64,000 nt of DNA. Origin: Acidobacteriota bacterium. GTDB taxonomy: Bacteria > Acidobacteriota > Holophagae > Acanthopleuribacterales > Acanthopleuribacteraceae. The stretch lies in assembly GCA_020637335.1 (NCBI GenBank), contig JACJWC010000012.1:62001-126000 (forward strand). Direction: 5' to 3'. Positions 8,441 to 16,820 of the stretch are shown in pieces. The notes under the pieces were generated by a model that was given only the letters and a program-made list of their open reading frames with translations, ran no database searches and was not told the DNA's origin. How positions within the stretch are numbered: position 1 is the first letter of the stretch; the number at the start of each line of letters is the position of its first letter. The position numbers were made by a program, and so were the translations under genes.

Positions 8441-8866
8441 CTAAAACGAATCTGGTAAGTTGGGCCTAATTGGAACGCCATGGGAGGCATTTCTCCAGTT
8501 ACCTCCATGCGAATTTTGAAAGTGTTCGAAGAAGGTGACCGGGAGAATATTCATTGGATCATTGGCCAACTGAGGATAATGAGAAACACTAAATTTTTGG
8601 TGACTGAAAATTCCGAGAGGTTGGCCACCCGCCAAAATCGCCTCTCGAGCCACTTCGTTCCAATTCCTTGGCCCAGGAAGACCCTGGCTAAGTTGTTGCC
8701 GTTCTCGCGCCCAAAATGCATTTATCCCCTCTTGCCGTCGCTGCGTTAAGCGTTTTTGCCAACGAAGATGCTCCCATTGTGCCTTTGTGATTGTTCGACT
8801 TGCAACTTTGGCTTCGAGTTGTTCTATTCGTGCCCGGCTAAGTTGCCGACCCGAATCTGGGTAGCG
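8441..8866 (-). pseudogene. Polymorphic (Rhs-type) toxin C-terminal fragment, HNH-like nuclease
   Basis: An open frame of 141 codons without its own start begins after an in-frame TAG at 8867. It reads YPDSGRQLSRARIEQLEAKV, a charged spacer, then a C-terminal domain with QPLGIFSHQKFSVSHYPQLA, NDPMNILPVTFFEHFQNSHGGNWRN and ASHG. The His- and Asn-rich H...NDP.NI.P.T..EHF..HGGNW pattern is typical of the nuclease toxins of the HNH/endonuclease VII group found at the ends of Rhs and related proteins. The large delivery part is absent, so this is an orphan toxin tail, possibly left as donor for toxin exchange. Confidence 0.7.
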
Positions 8867-9132
8867 CTAGCATCCAATTGCTTGACCAAGTTGAGAATGG
8901 GGAGACCATCCACTTCGCGCACCAACTGAACCGCGATCTGCTGGGGTAAGCTGCCATCTTCGGGCACATAGCGTTCATGGATCACCGTGCCGGTGGAACG
9001 GGTCATGGTCAAGTGGGTGAGATCGCCTTCATCGCCAAACTCAGGTTCCCAGGTTTCGGCATATCCCGGAACTCGCTTGGTGATCCGCTCAATTTCGGGC
9101 GGCGTATCCTCGCCATCCTGATTGCAATCCAC
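8824..9132 (-). pseudogene. Fragment upstream of orphan toxin tail, unknown
   Basis: A 102-residue reading with no recognised family (…TMTRSTGTVIHERYVPEDGSLPQQIAVQLVRE...) ends just inside the toxin fragment in another frame. It has a GTG start but no ribosome site, and a stop lies only a few codons upstream. It could be a piece of the parent Rhs-like protein joined out of frame, or of an unrelated gene. Confidence 0.3.
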
Positions 9133-9256
9133 CGCCGATTTGGGATTGGCGTTTTTTCAAGTTTTAATTGAAAAGGTCGTGGTCATTGCCTGGCCCGCCA
9201 ATTGGAACTAAACTGGGGATGAGTGAATCTGCTAAAAAGGAAAGAAGGAATGCAAC

Positions 9257-9499
9257 ATGGGTCACTCCATCACTATTGATTTACCGGAATCGGCAATCCT
9301 TCCAGAAGGGGTAACGGAGCGCTACATCACCGAAATGTTGGCCGCCAATCTTTACCATCAGGGACGAATTTCTGAGCATCAAGCCTGTCAAATCATAGGC
9401 CTTAGCCGCAGGGACTTTGAGGAACTGTTGCCCAAATTCGGGTTTTCCGTACTCGCAGATGATGAGGAAACCATTAACCTCGAATTTGACCCTTCTTAA
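9257..9499 (+). CDS. UPF0175 family antitoxin
   Basis: This 80-residue protein fits the UPF0175 pattern: an N-terminal strand (SITIDLPESAILPEG), a helix bearing LAANLYHQGRISEHQACQIIGLSRRDFEELL, a helix-turn-helix-like DNA-binding segment, and an acidic tail. Such proteins pair with DUF3368 PIN-like toxins, neutralising them and repressing the operon. The stop overlaps the ATG of the next gene by one base (TAATG), so the two are translationally coupled. An AAGGAATGCAAC stretch precedes the start. Confidence 0.88.
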   Translation: MGHSITIDLPESAILPEGVTERYITEMLAANLYHQGRISEHQACQIIGLSRRDFEELLPKFGFSVLADDEETINLEFDPS

Positions 9500-9996
9500 T
9501 GAATCAAGTTGTTAGCGACACAGGTCCTATTATTTCCCTCGAGAATTTAAAGGATGGATTTCCATTCGCGCGACGACTCTTTGACCAAATCCTAATTCCG
9601 GAATCCGTTCTTCAGGAGCTTGCGGACGGACTGGGTATCTCAAAACAGAAGTACCTGGAAACATTTGGTGTAACTGATTTACTTTTGCCCATAAATGTAG
9701 AAATGAAGGAGACGGATGTAAACCCATCTTTGGCTCCAGCAGAAACAGAAGCCATCGCTTTGGCCGTCCGAAGAGGGCTACCCTTGCTTATTGAGGAGAC
9801 TTTTGGGCGCAAATTCGCCAAACAACAAGGTTTGCTCATTTCGGGAGTCGCAGGTCTGGTCATCAAGGCCAAAAGGAGCGGTTTGATCGATGAAGCAGAG
9901 GCTACCCAAAAATTAGCCCAGCTCTATGCGGGCGGTCGGATCAACAAAAAAATCTATTCCGAACTGACCAATCTCATAAAGAATAGTGCCCCCTGA
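9499..9996 (+). CDS. DUF3368 PIN-like toxin
   Basis: The 165-residue product has the DUF3368/PIN features: VVSDTGPIISLENL at the N-terminus with the first metal-binding Asp, APAETEAIALAVRRG with the conserved acidic patch, and LLIEETFGRKFAKQQGL in place of the usual LLDDxxGRxxA segment, followed by SGVAGLVIKAKRSGLI. The Asp of LL[ID]D is replaced by Glu here (EET). PIN-like toxins are Mg-dependent ribonucleases, and the UPF0175 gene directly upstream completes the type II toxin-antitoxin pair. A rho-independent terminator follows. Confidence 0.87.
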   Translation: MNQVVSDTGPIISLENLKDGFPFARRLFDQILIPESVLQELADGLGISKQKYLETFGVTDLLLPINVEMKETDVNPSLAPAETEAIALAVRRGLPLLIEETFGRKFAKQQGLLISGVAGLVIKAKRSGLIDEAEATQKLAQLYAGGRINKKIYSELTNLIKNSAP

Positions 9997-10012
9997 TTTG
10001 GTTTAAATATCA

Positions 10013-10045
10013 AAATGCCAGGTAACAGGAGCAATGGCATTTTTT
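10013..10045 (+). terminator. Intrinsic terminator of the toxin-antitoxin operon
   Basis: An 8-bp stem AAATGCCA (10013-10020) / TGGCATTT (10035-10042) with a 14-base loop is followed by a run of T, 17 bases after the toxin stop codon. Confidence 0.7.
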
Positions 10046-10101
10046 ATCGTGGGCCAGGAAATACCGTGACTACCATTGAGCCGGCCAGGGCTGCTGTTTG
10101 G

Positions 10102-10245
10102 CGATGCCCGCTAGGGCAGGAGGTCAGAACCCAGGGCGACGAGCGCAGCACGGAGCCCTAGGTAAATCCCAAAAACGGCGGAGCCCGGATGGGCGAAAGG
10201 ATCAAGCAACCAGGCAATTGACACCAACTCCCGGGACATTGTCGC
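10102..10245 (+). repeat. Dispersed GC-rich repeat, family B, copy 2
   Basis: The sequence from CGATGCCCGCTAGGGCAGGA to CAACTCCCGGGACATTGTCG matches the segment near 5130-5272 closely, including AGGTCAGAACCCAGGGCGAC and AGGATCAAGCAACCAGGCAA. The remaining stretch to 11,000 has other low-complexity and palindromic bits (for example CCAACCACCGAGGTGGTTGG near 10,704) but no gene. Confidence 0.8.
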
Positions 10246-11000
10246 CCTGGCGTACTCAGTTCCCTTGAAGCTCAATGCCATGGCAGGGCCCAACCCAGGG
10301 TTTCTCCCATCGGTGGATCCCTTTATTCTTAACCCACCGTCCCTTGCTATCCATACGATTTTTCTTTCGCGCGCCTTCAGCGCTTCTCGGCTGAGCCGGG
10401 AGGTTTACCAGGGTTACGCGATATCGATTCGTGCCTCATCGATACCGCTCCACCCTTCGCTAATCTTTCTCAGGCCGTTGGCCTGGCTCTGATCAAAACC
10501 TGGAATTGCGAATGGCAGATTTGGCAGTCAGGCAGCGGGTTGCCAACCTGTGTAAAACCCAAGCTTACGTGAAACAGGGAGCTTTTATTCCTGATGATTG
10601 AGCGTTGGATATTGGATATTGAGCGTTTAAATCATTGGAAATGAAAGATTTGATGCTGACGCTCAACACTTAACTTCCAACTCGGCTGGGCATTAGGAGA
10701 AACCAACCACCGAGGTGGTTGGGGAAGAGCGGCGGCGCACTCCGCGAACATGCCCATCCACGTGCATTCGCCAAATCCACAGTTGGCCACTAACCCAGGG
10801 CGTCTCCCGACGCCCGGGTTTGTGCGGTGTTTATCGTTTGGTGTTGTCAATCAGCTGGGTTTAGATTGCTCAGAGCCATTTGTCATTTTAGTCAATTTGG
10901 GGTTTGCTTATCACAAAGAATTGGCCAAAATGAGGGCGTTTATCGGTGTTTTTGGAGGCGTTTCGCCCTTCGCATTCCGTGCTACGGAGGACAGGTAGGA

Positions 11001-12065
11001 TTGGTTCAAATTTGGAATTGGGTTTTGGTGGCTTTGGCTGGGTGGCTTAATCGGGAGCAGGCCAAGTTCATTGACTATTTGAAGGCGGAAAATGGGGTGT
11101 TGCGCCAGGCTTTGAAGGGACGATCGGGTGGCCGGATCCGGTTGAATGATGCGCAGCGTAAATTGTTGGCGGTCAAGGCCAAAGCGTTGGGCTTCAGTGG
11201 CTTCCGCCAATTGGATCCGATCGTCACGCCCGAAACCTTGATGCGTTGGTATCGCCGGTTGATCGCTTTGAAATATACCCATTCGCACAAAACCCTCGGT
11301 CGGCCACCCATCAATGGTGAGACTAAGGAACTGGTCCTCGAAATGTCCCGAGAGAATGTTCTTTGGGGTTATGACCGAATCGTCGGAGCCTTGAAAATCC
11401 TGGGTATTGAGATCAGCCCCAATAGCGTTAAACGCATCCTGCGCGATGCGGGTATCGATCCAGCACCCAAACGCGGGAAATCCGGCAGTTGGTCCAAATT
11501 CCTCAAGACCCATTGGGAAACTTTGGCTTCCGCTGACTTTTTCACAGTCGAAGTGGCCACCCTCAGCGGATTCCGCCGATTTTGTGTGTTTTTTGTTATC
11601 GAATTGGCCAGTCGAAAAGTGGAAATCGCAGGCATTAAGGAAGCCCCCGATGGGGTCTATATGCAACAAATCGCCAGAAATCTGACCGATTTCCAGGATG
11701 GGTTCCTCAAAGCAAAAACCCATTTGATCGTCGATCGAGATCCCTTGTACACCAAAAAGTTCAGAACGATCCTGGAAACAGGCGGTGTTGAACTGGTCCA
11801 AACACCACCCAAAAGTCCAAACCTCAACCCTTATGCCGAACGATTCGTGCGCAGCATTAAGGAAGAGTGTCTCAGTCGTGTGATGATGTTTGGCGAAAAG
11901 CACCTGCGCCATCTGATTAAAGAATTCATGATCCATTACCATAGCGAAAGGAATCATCAGGGGATCAACAATGAATTGATTGAGCCGGGCAAACAAGGAA
12001 CTGGCGAAATCCAACGAAAAGAGCGACTCGGCGGTCTGCTCAACTTCTACCATCGCGTAGCCTAA
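11001..12065 (+). CDS. DDE (rve-type) integrase core transposase
   Basis: From the likely start (TTG at 11001 after AGGACAGGTAGGA; the frame is open from 10827) the product has about 354 residues. Motifs: LMRWYRRLIALKY and RPPINGETKELVLEMSRENVLWGYDRIVGAL, the HTH-like lead-in; ASADFFTVEV with the first catalytic Asp; LIVDRDPLYTKKFR with the second; and SPNLNPYAERFVRSIKEECL with the Glu. This layout is typical of a widespread transposase group usually labelled 'integrase core domain protein', related to IS3/IS481. Terminal inverted repeats were not found. It closes the mobile-element cluster. Confidence 0.83.
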   Translation: MVQIWNWVLVALAGWLNREQAKFIDYLKAENGVLRQALKGRSGGRIRLNDAQRKLLAVKAKALGFSGFRQLDPIVTPETLMRWYRRLIALKYTHSHKTLGRPPINGETKELVLEMSRENVLWGYDRIVGALKILGIEISPNSVKRILRDAGIDPAPKRGKSGSWSKFLKTHWETLASADFFTVEVATLSGFRRFCVFFVIELASRKVEIAGIKEAPDGVYMQQIARNLTDFQDGFLKAKTHLIVDRDPLYTKKFRTILETGGVELVQTPPKSPNLNPYAERFVRSIKEECLSRVMMFGEKHLRHLIKEFMIHYHSERNHQGINNELIEPGKQGTGEIQRKERLGGLLNFYHRVA

Positions 12066-12139
12066 CCCCACTTTCCTTCCCCAAAAATTCAGATCCTCCA
12101 TTTCAAGATCTCCAGTAGAATTCTACCCATAGTCCACCA

Positions 12140-12382
12140 TTAACCCGCGGTTCCCCAATCCCTTACGCCACTTTTCAAGCAAGGCAACCCAAATCCAACC
12201 AATTCCGCGCTGAAAATCAGCCCCAAAACCCACATCAACACCAGGAATTTCCTCCGATCCGACTTTTTGCACCAAACGGGAATCCATCCATTGGCGTAAT
12301 TTGCCTGAATCATTTTCTCAAATCTTTCCGCCTGACCAAAAACCCCTGCACTCAACACAATCAACCAAAAAAGCTTTTTCAT
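12140..12382 (-). CDS. Small exported or membrane hypothetical protein
   Basis: The 80-residue product starts at MKKLFWLIVLSAGVFGQ, a convincing signal sequence; a longer frame with MKRNFGRYS in front is possible but less natural. A second hydrophobic helix (FLVLMWVLGLIFSAELVGF) follows. The ribosome site GGGAGGTATTCC sits just before the ATG. The protein is probably anchored in the inner membrane; function unknown. Confidence 0.6.
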   Translation of the reverse strand: MKKLFWLIVLSAGVFGQAERFEKMIQANYANGWIPVWCKKSDRRKFLVLMWVLGLIFSAELVGFGLPCLKSGVRDWGTAG

Positions 12383-12627
12383 GGAATACCTCCCAAAATT
12401 TCGTTTCAACAGACAACGCGCCGACTTTCACCCGCACGGGCCAGCTCAAACGCAAGCTGTGAGGTAGTTCACACAATCAAAGCCAAATACGAGCGGTTTC
12501 AGCCATTAAATCCACCATTCCGATGACAGAAAGGCACATGCAGAAAATTGAAAATGGGAAGGGGTTCCTTAGGTTAAACGCGGCATTTTCCCGCACCATC
12601 CATTTCCAGAGTAGACCCACTAAAAGA

Positions 12628-13698
12628 TCATTTCAGCTTGCCCATGCGAATGATTTTAAGGTCTGGATCCAATGGAATACTGGCCTTTTCCAAATACTGA
12701 TATTCGTCCGGATAGGATTTGCGTTGGGAGCTGCGACCGAGTTCTGAATCAAATAAACCGAAAAAACTCAGTAACATGCCATCGCTCTGACATAGAACAG
12801 GACCCGCATACCGCAATCTTTGGGCCAAAGGTTTGCCATCCAGCGCAATCAGGTCGTACACCACAAAACGCTGTTTGCCAAACAAACTTGTTTTCTCCAC
12901 CACCAACTTATCCTCTAGCGGTATGAGGTCAATAAGCCGGTTTTTTTCTCGAGCCATCACGTCAAGGTCATTTTCCGAATTTAGTTGGGAGACCTCGGAC
13001 CATTGCATAAGTTCAACATCCGGGTAATGAAATGAACTCAACTTTTCACCATTCATACCATAACATTCAATTTCATTGTGGTAGGGATGAAAAAACCAAA
13101 ACTGATGGCCTACTGGCCGCACAACAGGCTGAAATGCAATGTGCCCAAATTTCAGCAGTGTTTGTTCCTGAATATTATTCCCAAAACAGGTCTGCAAGGA
13201 GAGTTCGCTGAAGCCACTAAAATTGAAAATGCCATGTTTACCCACCCCGCAAAAAGGGCCGCCCTTTATGCCAAATAAATACAGCTTGGAATCTTGATAA
13301 AGAACATCACTTGCCAGCGGGAATCCACCGCCTGTCGCCCGCATTGACGTGAGATAGGCGCCATTCTTTCGGTAAAAGATAATACTTCCCGCATAAATAT
13401 CGAGTACGCCAAGCGATTGATCGGGCCCAATAAAAATGCGCTCTGCGGAGAGATACTCACCCGGTCCTTGACCCTTAGCGCCGATAATACCCAAGAACTT
13501 GCCCTCCAGGTCATAAGAGAAGACGAAGCCCTGACTTCTATCTACAACGTAAATAACTTGATCCGCCACGAGCACCTGACCCGCTTGAACAATCACAGCT
13601 TCATCGGTTTCTTCCAATACAATCATTTTTTCGAGCGGGAAAAAGGATTCAATTGTGGGCCTACCGCCCAAAGACAGCCAAAATAATAAAAAAAACAT
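12628..13698 (-). CDS. Six-bladed beta-propeller exported protein
   Basis: This roughly 356-residue protein has an N-terminal hydrophobic signal (MFFLLFWLSLGG). Its blades carry the pattern of the '6-bladed beta-propeller' (NHL-like) family: VIYVVDRSQGFVFSYDLEGK, FLGIIGAKGQGPGEYLSAER (the IGxxGxGPGEYxxxxxI hallmark) and LGVLDIYAGSIIFYRKNG. The start at 13698 is favoured by GAGGGAAATT directly before that ATG; the ATG at 13716 has no ribosome site. Such propellers occur widely in Bacteroidota and Acidobacteriota, often next to transport genes, but here nothing nearby hints at the ligand. Confidence 0.8.
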   Translation of the reverse strand: MFFLLFWLSLGGRPTIESFFPLEKMIVLEETDEAVIVQAGQVLVADQVIYVVDRSQGFVFSYDLEGKFLGIIGAKGQGPGEYLSAERIFIGPDQSLGVLDIYAGSIIFYRKNGAYLTSMRATGGGFPLASDVLYQDSKLYLFGIKGGPFCGVGKHGIFNFSGFSELSLQTCFGNNIQEQTLLKFGHIAFQPVVRPVGHQFWFFHPYHNEIECYGMNGEKLSSFHYPDVELMQWSEVSQLNSENDLDVMAREKNRLIDLIPLEDKLVVEKTSLFGKQRFVVYDLIALDGKPLAQRLRYAGPVLCQSDGMLLSFFGLFDSELGRSSQRKSYPDEYQYLEKASIPLDPDLKIIRMGKLK

Positions 13699-14052
13699 AA
13701 TTTCCCTCAATTTCATTTATTGACTGTTGGCCACCCCAAGGCAAGCCAAATTCGAAGCTCCATTAAGCTTTCTTTAGGCACTATTAAGGTTTACGCGATC
13801 GGGGCAACCCCAACTTAAATTCAAAAAAAGCTAACATCATCTGAGTTTTAGAAATTATCAAAAAACCCGCAGTAACCAAAATCACTTTCTTGTGATCGAC
13901 CCCTTATTGACTGGCAATCTATCCTCCAAACTGGCCCACCTTAAAACGAACCAGAACGGTTTCTCTCTGTTTCGTCTCAGGCCTGGGACTTTGCGCTTCC
14001 AATCGGGAACTTGCGCAGTAAAATGGCTTCTATTTGCTAGGGGGGTCATGGG
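13699..14052. other. Intergenic region between divergent genes
   Basis: About 350 bases lie between the propeller gene (minus) and the M64 peptidase gene (plus). No frame looks coding. Promoters for both genes should lie here, but I see no convincing -35/-10 pair. A GGGGGG run precedes the peptidase start. Confidence 0.35.
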
Positions 14053-15435
14053 ATGTTTTATTTAATTTTTCTCTTGGTTGGTGGCGAAGATTTTGGCGGG
14101 AATTTTGAGAATCGCACGATGCGTTTGGATTTTTTCCATGTGGGCACCGCCTCCGAAGAACATTTTGCCTTGGATCAAATCGTCAATGACGGACCCTGGG
14201 CCGGCAACCCAAACCACATGCTGGACACGCTGAACCGAGGCAAATATTTTTTCCAAGTTCAGAAAGACGGGAAAAGCCTGTACTCACGCGGCTTTTCATC
14301 CATTTACGGCGAATGGGAAACGACCGATGAGGCCACTCAACAATGGGGCACGTTCCACGAATCCATGCGTTTCCCCTGGCCAAAGGGTCCGGTCCAGGTG
14401 GTCTTACAGAAACGCGATGATCACAACCAATTCCAAACGGTCTGGACCGTTGCCGTTGATCCCGCAGCCCGCAATGTAAATCCCAAAGCACTCGAACCGA
14501 TCTTTCCGGTTATCCCGCTCTTAAAGAGTGGCGATCCGCACCAAAAAGTGGACCTACTCGTTTTGGGCGATGGTTATACCGCCTCAGAACAAGCCAAATT
14601 CAAGCAGGATGCTGAACGAATGGCCGGTTACCTGTTTGACCAAGAGCCCTATAAAAGCCGCAAAAGTGACTTCAACGTCTGGGCAATTGGGACTGTTAGC
14701 CAGGAGTCAGGGGTTTCCCATCCGCATGCAGGTAAGTTCACCCGAACGGATTTGTCCACCCAATACTCCACGTTTGATTCAGAGCGCTATGTGCTCTGCC
14801 GCGACAATCGTCGCTTGCGCGATGTAGCCAGCGCTGCACCCTATGAGTTTTTACTCATCCTGGTCAACAACCAGAATTATGGCGGCGGCGGAATTTTTGG
14901 TGCTCAGGCAACCGCATCGGTCAACAACACTTATTCAGATTATCTATTTGTGCACGAATTCGGCCACCATTTCGCTGATTTGGGCGATGAGTACTACACC
15001 TCCCAGGTCTCTTACAATTTGGGGCCAGTCACGGTGGAACCTTGGGAACCCAACTTGACTGCTTTGCTCGATCCCAACCAATTAAAGTGGAAGGACCTGG
15101 TTGCCGAGGGAACGCCCTTGCCGACCCCGTGGCCAAAAGAAACCTTTGAAAGTCACAGCATGGAAGTACAAAAGAAACGTGCCGAAATGCGCAAAAACAA
15201 GGTGCCAGAAAAGGAAATGGAAGCTTTGTTTGATGGTCAGCGTGAATTTGAAACCAAACTGCTGGGTGAAGGTCCGCATGCTGGGGTTGTCGGTGCCTTT
15301 GAAGGGGCTGGTTACCGCGGGACCGGTTACTACCGACCTCAAGCCGACTGCATCATGTTCACCCGTGACAAGGTTGGTTTCTGCAAGGTCTGCCAACGCG
15401 CGATCAGCCAGATTATCGATCAATACAGCCGTTAA
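14053..15435 (+). CDS. IgA peptidase M64 family metalloprotease
   Basis: The 460-residue protein carries the zinc site HEFGHHFADLGDEYY (near residue 305), with the HExxH helix and the third ligand region expected for the M64 (IgA peptidase) family. Upstream segments VDLLVLGDGYTASEQAKF and NVWAIGTVSQESGVSHP are also diagnostic of that family. An N-terminal all-beta domain (residues about 20-150) precedes the catalytic part. The first residues (MFYLIFLLVGG) may be a short signal sequence, so it is probably exported. It overlaps the next gene tail to tail by 4 bases. Substrate unknown; the family name does not imply IgA cleavage here. Confidence 0.9.
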   Translation: MFYLIFLLVGGEDFGGNFENRTMRLDFFHVGTASEEHFALDQIVNDGPWAGNPNHMLDTLNRGKYFFQVQKDGKSLYSRGFSSIYGEWETTDEATQQWGTFHESMRFPWPKGPVQVVLQKRDDHNQFQTVWTVAVDPAARNVNPKALEPIFPVIPLLKSGDPHQKVDLLVLGDGYTASEQAKFKQDAERMAGYLFDQEPYKSRKSDFNVWAIGTVSQESGVSHPHAGKFTRTDLSTQYSTFDSERYVLCRDNRRLRDVASAAPYEFLLILVNNQNYGGGGIFGAQATASVNNTYSDYLFVHEFGHHFADLGDEYYTSQVSYNLGPVTVEPWEPNLTALLDPNQLKWKDLVAEGTPLPTPWPKETFESHSMEVQKKRAEMRKNKVPEKEMEALFDGQREFETKLLGEGPHAGVVGAFEGAGYRGTGYYRPQADCIMFTRDKVGFCKVCQRAISQIIDQYSR

Positions 15436-16148
15436 CGCGGTTTGCTCTTGACCAGGACAAAAAAGAATTGTTTGGGCAGAAACTGCAAATTTTCTTCGGG
15501 GATCTGTGGGTCTGGGACCAGACCCATCGAACCCAGATCCGCCAATAGCCGGTTCTGATCCAACGGTCGCGTATACCCCGTTTTGGGATCGGTAACGTGT
15601 TTGGAATCGATCAGGACAAGCCGACTGGTAGGGCCCATGATGGCGCTTAAGGCGGAAAGGAAGGCGCGTTGATGGCTCACTTCTCCCAGGACCTGAACCA
15701 AAAAAATTAAATCCACCTGACCTTCGATGCCAATCGTATCGCCTTCTGCGAGCACGAGTTGCAGCCGGCTCGCCCATTCCGGCGGAACACTGTGGGCCAA
15801 ACGGTCGAGCAGATCGGGTTGAATATCGGTGGCAAACACCGTACCTTCAGGACCGACGCGGTCGAGTAAGCGCAGGGTGAAATAACCTTCTCCGCAGCCA
15901 ATATCCGCTACGGTTAAGCCATCCAAATCGCCCAAAACATCCAAGACCTGATCGGGTTTTTGCCAAAAATCGCGCTGACCTTGCTCAAAAGCGGCTGCAA
16001 GACCCGGATCATAGGTTTGACGTGGCGGGATCAGGTATTGGGGATCCACGTCAAAATCGGGACCCGGCTTGGGCGGTCGATTCATGTACCACAACAAAAA
16101 CACCATCCAAGCGATGCTGGCTGTTAATACGCCATATTTGAGCTTCAT
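15432..16148 (-). CDS. Membrane-anchored class I SAM-dependent methyltransferase
   Basis: A 238-residue protein with an N-terminal transmembrane helix (YGVLTASIAWMVFLLWYM) and a Rossmann methyltransferase domain. Motif I is VADIGCGEGYFTLRLL and motif II is GTVFATDIQPDLL; the chain then continues VDLIFLVQVLGEV. The sequence around the first glycine motif binds S-adenosylmethionine. The DxGxGxG site is intact. SD AAGGAAAATCA precedes the ATG. The anchored arrangement, with the catalytic domain likely facing the periplasm or bound to the inner membrane, is unusual. It resembles many arsenite or lipid methyltransferase-like annotations, but no substrate can be named. Confidence 0.82.
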   Translation of the reverse strand: MKLKYGVLTASIAWMVFLLWYMNRPPKPGPDFDVDPQYLIPPRQTYDPGLAAAFEQGQRDFWQKPDQVLDVLGDLDGLTVADIGCGEGYFTLRLLDRVGPEGTVFATDIQPDLLDRLAHSVPPEWASRLQLVLAEGDTIGIEGQVDLIFLVQVLGEVSHQRAFLSALSAIMGPTSRLVLIDSKHVTDPKTGYTRPLDQNRLLADLGSMGLVPDPQIPEENLQFLPKQFFFVLVKSKPR

Positions 16149-16262
16149 TGATTTTCCTTGTCAGGACCTGTGAGCAAACGCATGCTCGTGGGCGCGATGG
16201 TTGAAATGTGGCCAGCACAATACTATCATCGGATTTTTCGAGCCCAACAGCGGAGAATTGCC

Positions 16263-16808
16263 ATGGCCATGACCTTAAAGAAGCAATTAGCGGACCACGA
16301 AGGTTTACAGCACATCCTGGATGCCTTGGCCGCCAACATTGCAGCCGACAATCTGGATTTTGCCAACCTGGCCATGATCGGGATCCTCCAGCACGGCGCA
16401 CCGATTGCCAGTTATTTGGCCCAACAGGTCGGTGCGGCCCACCGGGTCCAAATTCCCGTTTCCCACTTGGATATCACCCTGTACCGCGACGATATGATTG
16501 AAAGTCCAGAAGAACCTTACAGTCGCCAAACCGAGATCCCTTTCCCCATCAAAAACCGGGAAATTATTCTGGTTGACGACGTCCTCTTTACCGGACGAAC
16601 GGTACGTGCCGCCTTGGCCAACTTGCTCGCCTTTGGGCGTCCACGCTTAATCAAGCTGGCAGTGGCCGTGGACCGCGGCCACCGAGAATTGCCCATTCGG
16701 GCGGATTACACAGGGCTCAAGGTGGATACCACGCGTAACCAAGGTGTTCGTGTTCGGTTGGGGGTTAACGACACTGAAAAAGGGATCTTCCTGTACGAGC
16801 AGGACTGA
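16263..16808 (+). CDS. pyrR: PyrR: pyrimidine operon attenuator / uracil phosphoribosyltransferase
   Basis: From the ATG at 16263 (after GGAGAATTGCC) the product has 181 residues, the usual length of PyrR. The PRPP-binding site is REIILVDDVLFTGRTVRAAL (the VDDVxxTGRT motif), and VDRGHRELPIRADYTG is a PyrR-specific segment. PyrR binds pyr mRNA in response to UMP/PRPP and also converts uracil plus PRPP to UMP. The open frame extends to 16158, but those extra codons look non-coding. It is 12 bases upstream of smc, so the two may be cotranscribed; no pyr genes adjoin, although pyrG lies 11 kb away. Confidence 0.92.
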   Translation: MAMTLKKQLADHEGLQHILDALAANIAADNLDFANLAMIGILQHGAPIASYLAQQVGAAHRVQIPVSHLDITLYRDDMIESPEEPYSRQTEIPFPIKNREIILVDDVLFTGRTVRAALANLLAFGRPRLIKLAVAVDRGHRELPIRADYTGLKVDTTRNQGVRVRLGVNDTEKGIFLYEQD

Positions 16809-16820
16809 GGCACCGACCGG

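Noticed and set aside
16158..16262. N-terminal extension of PyrR
   Set aside because: PyrR proteins begin near the ATG at 16,263, which has its own ribosome site; the upstream part is not conserved-looking.
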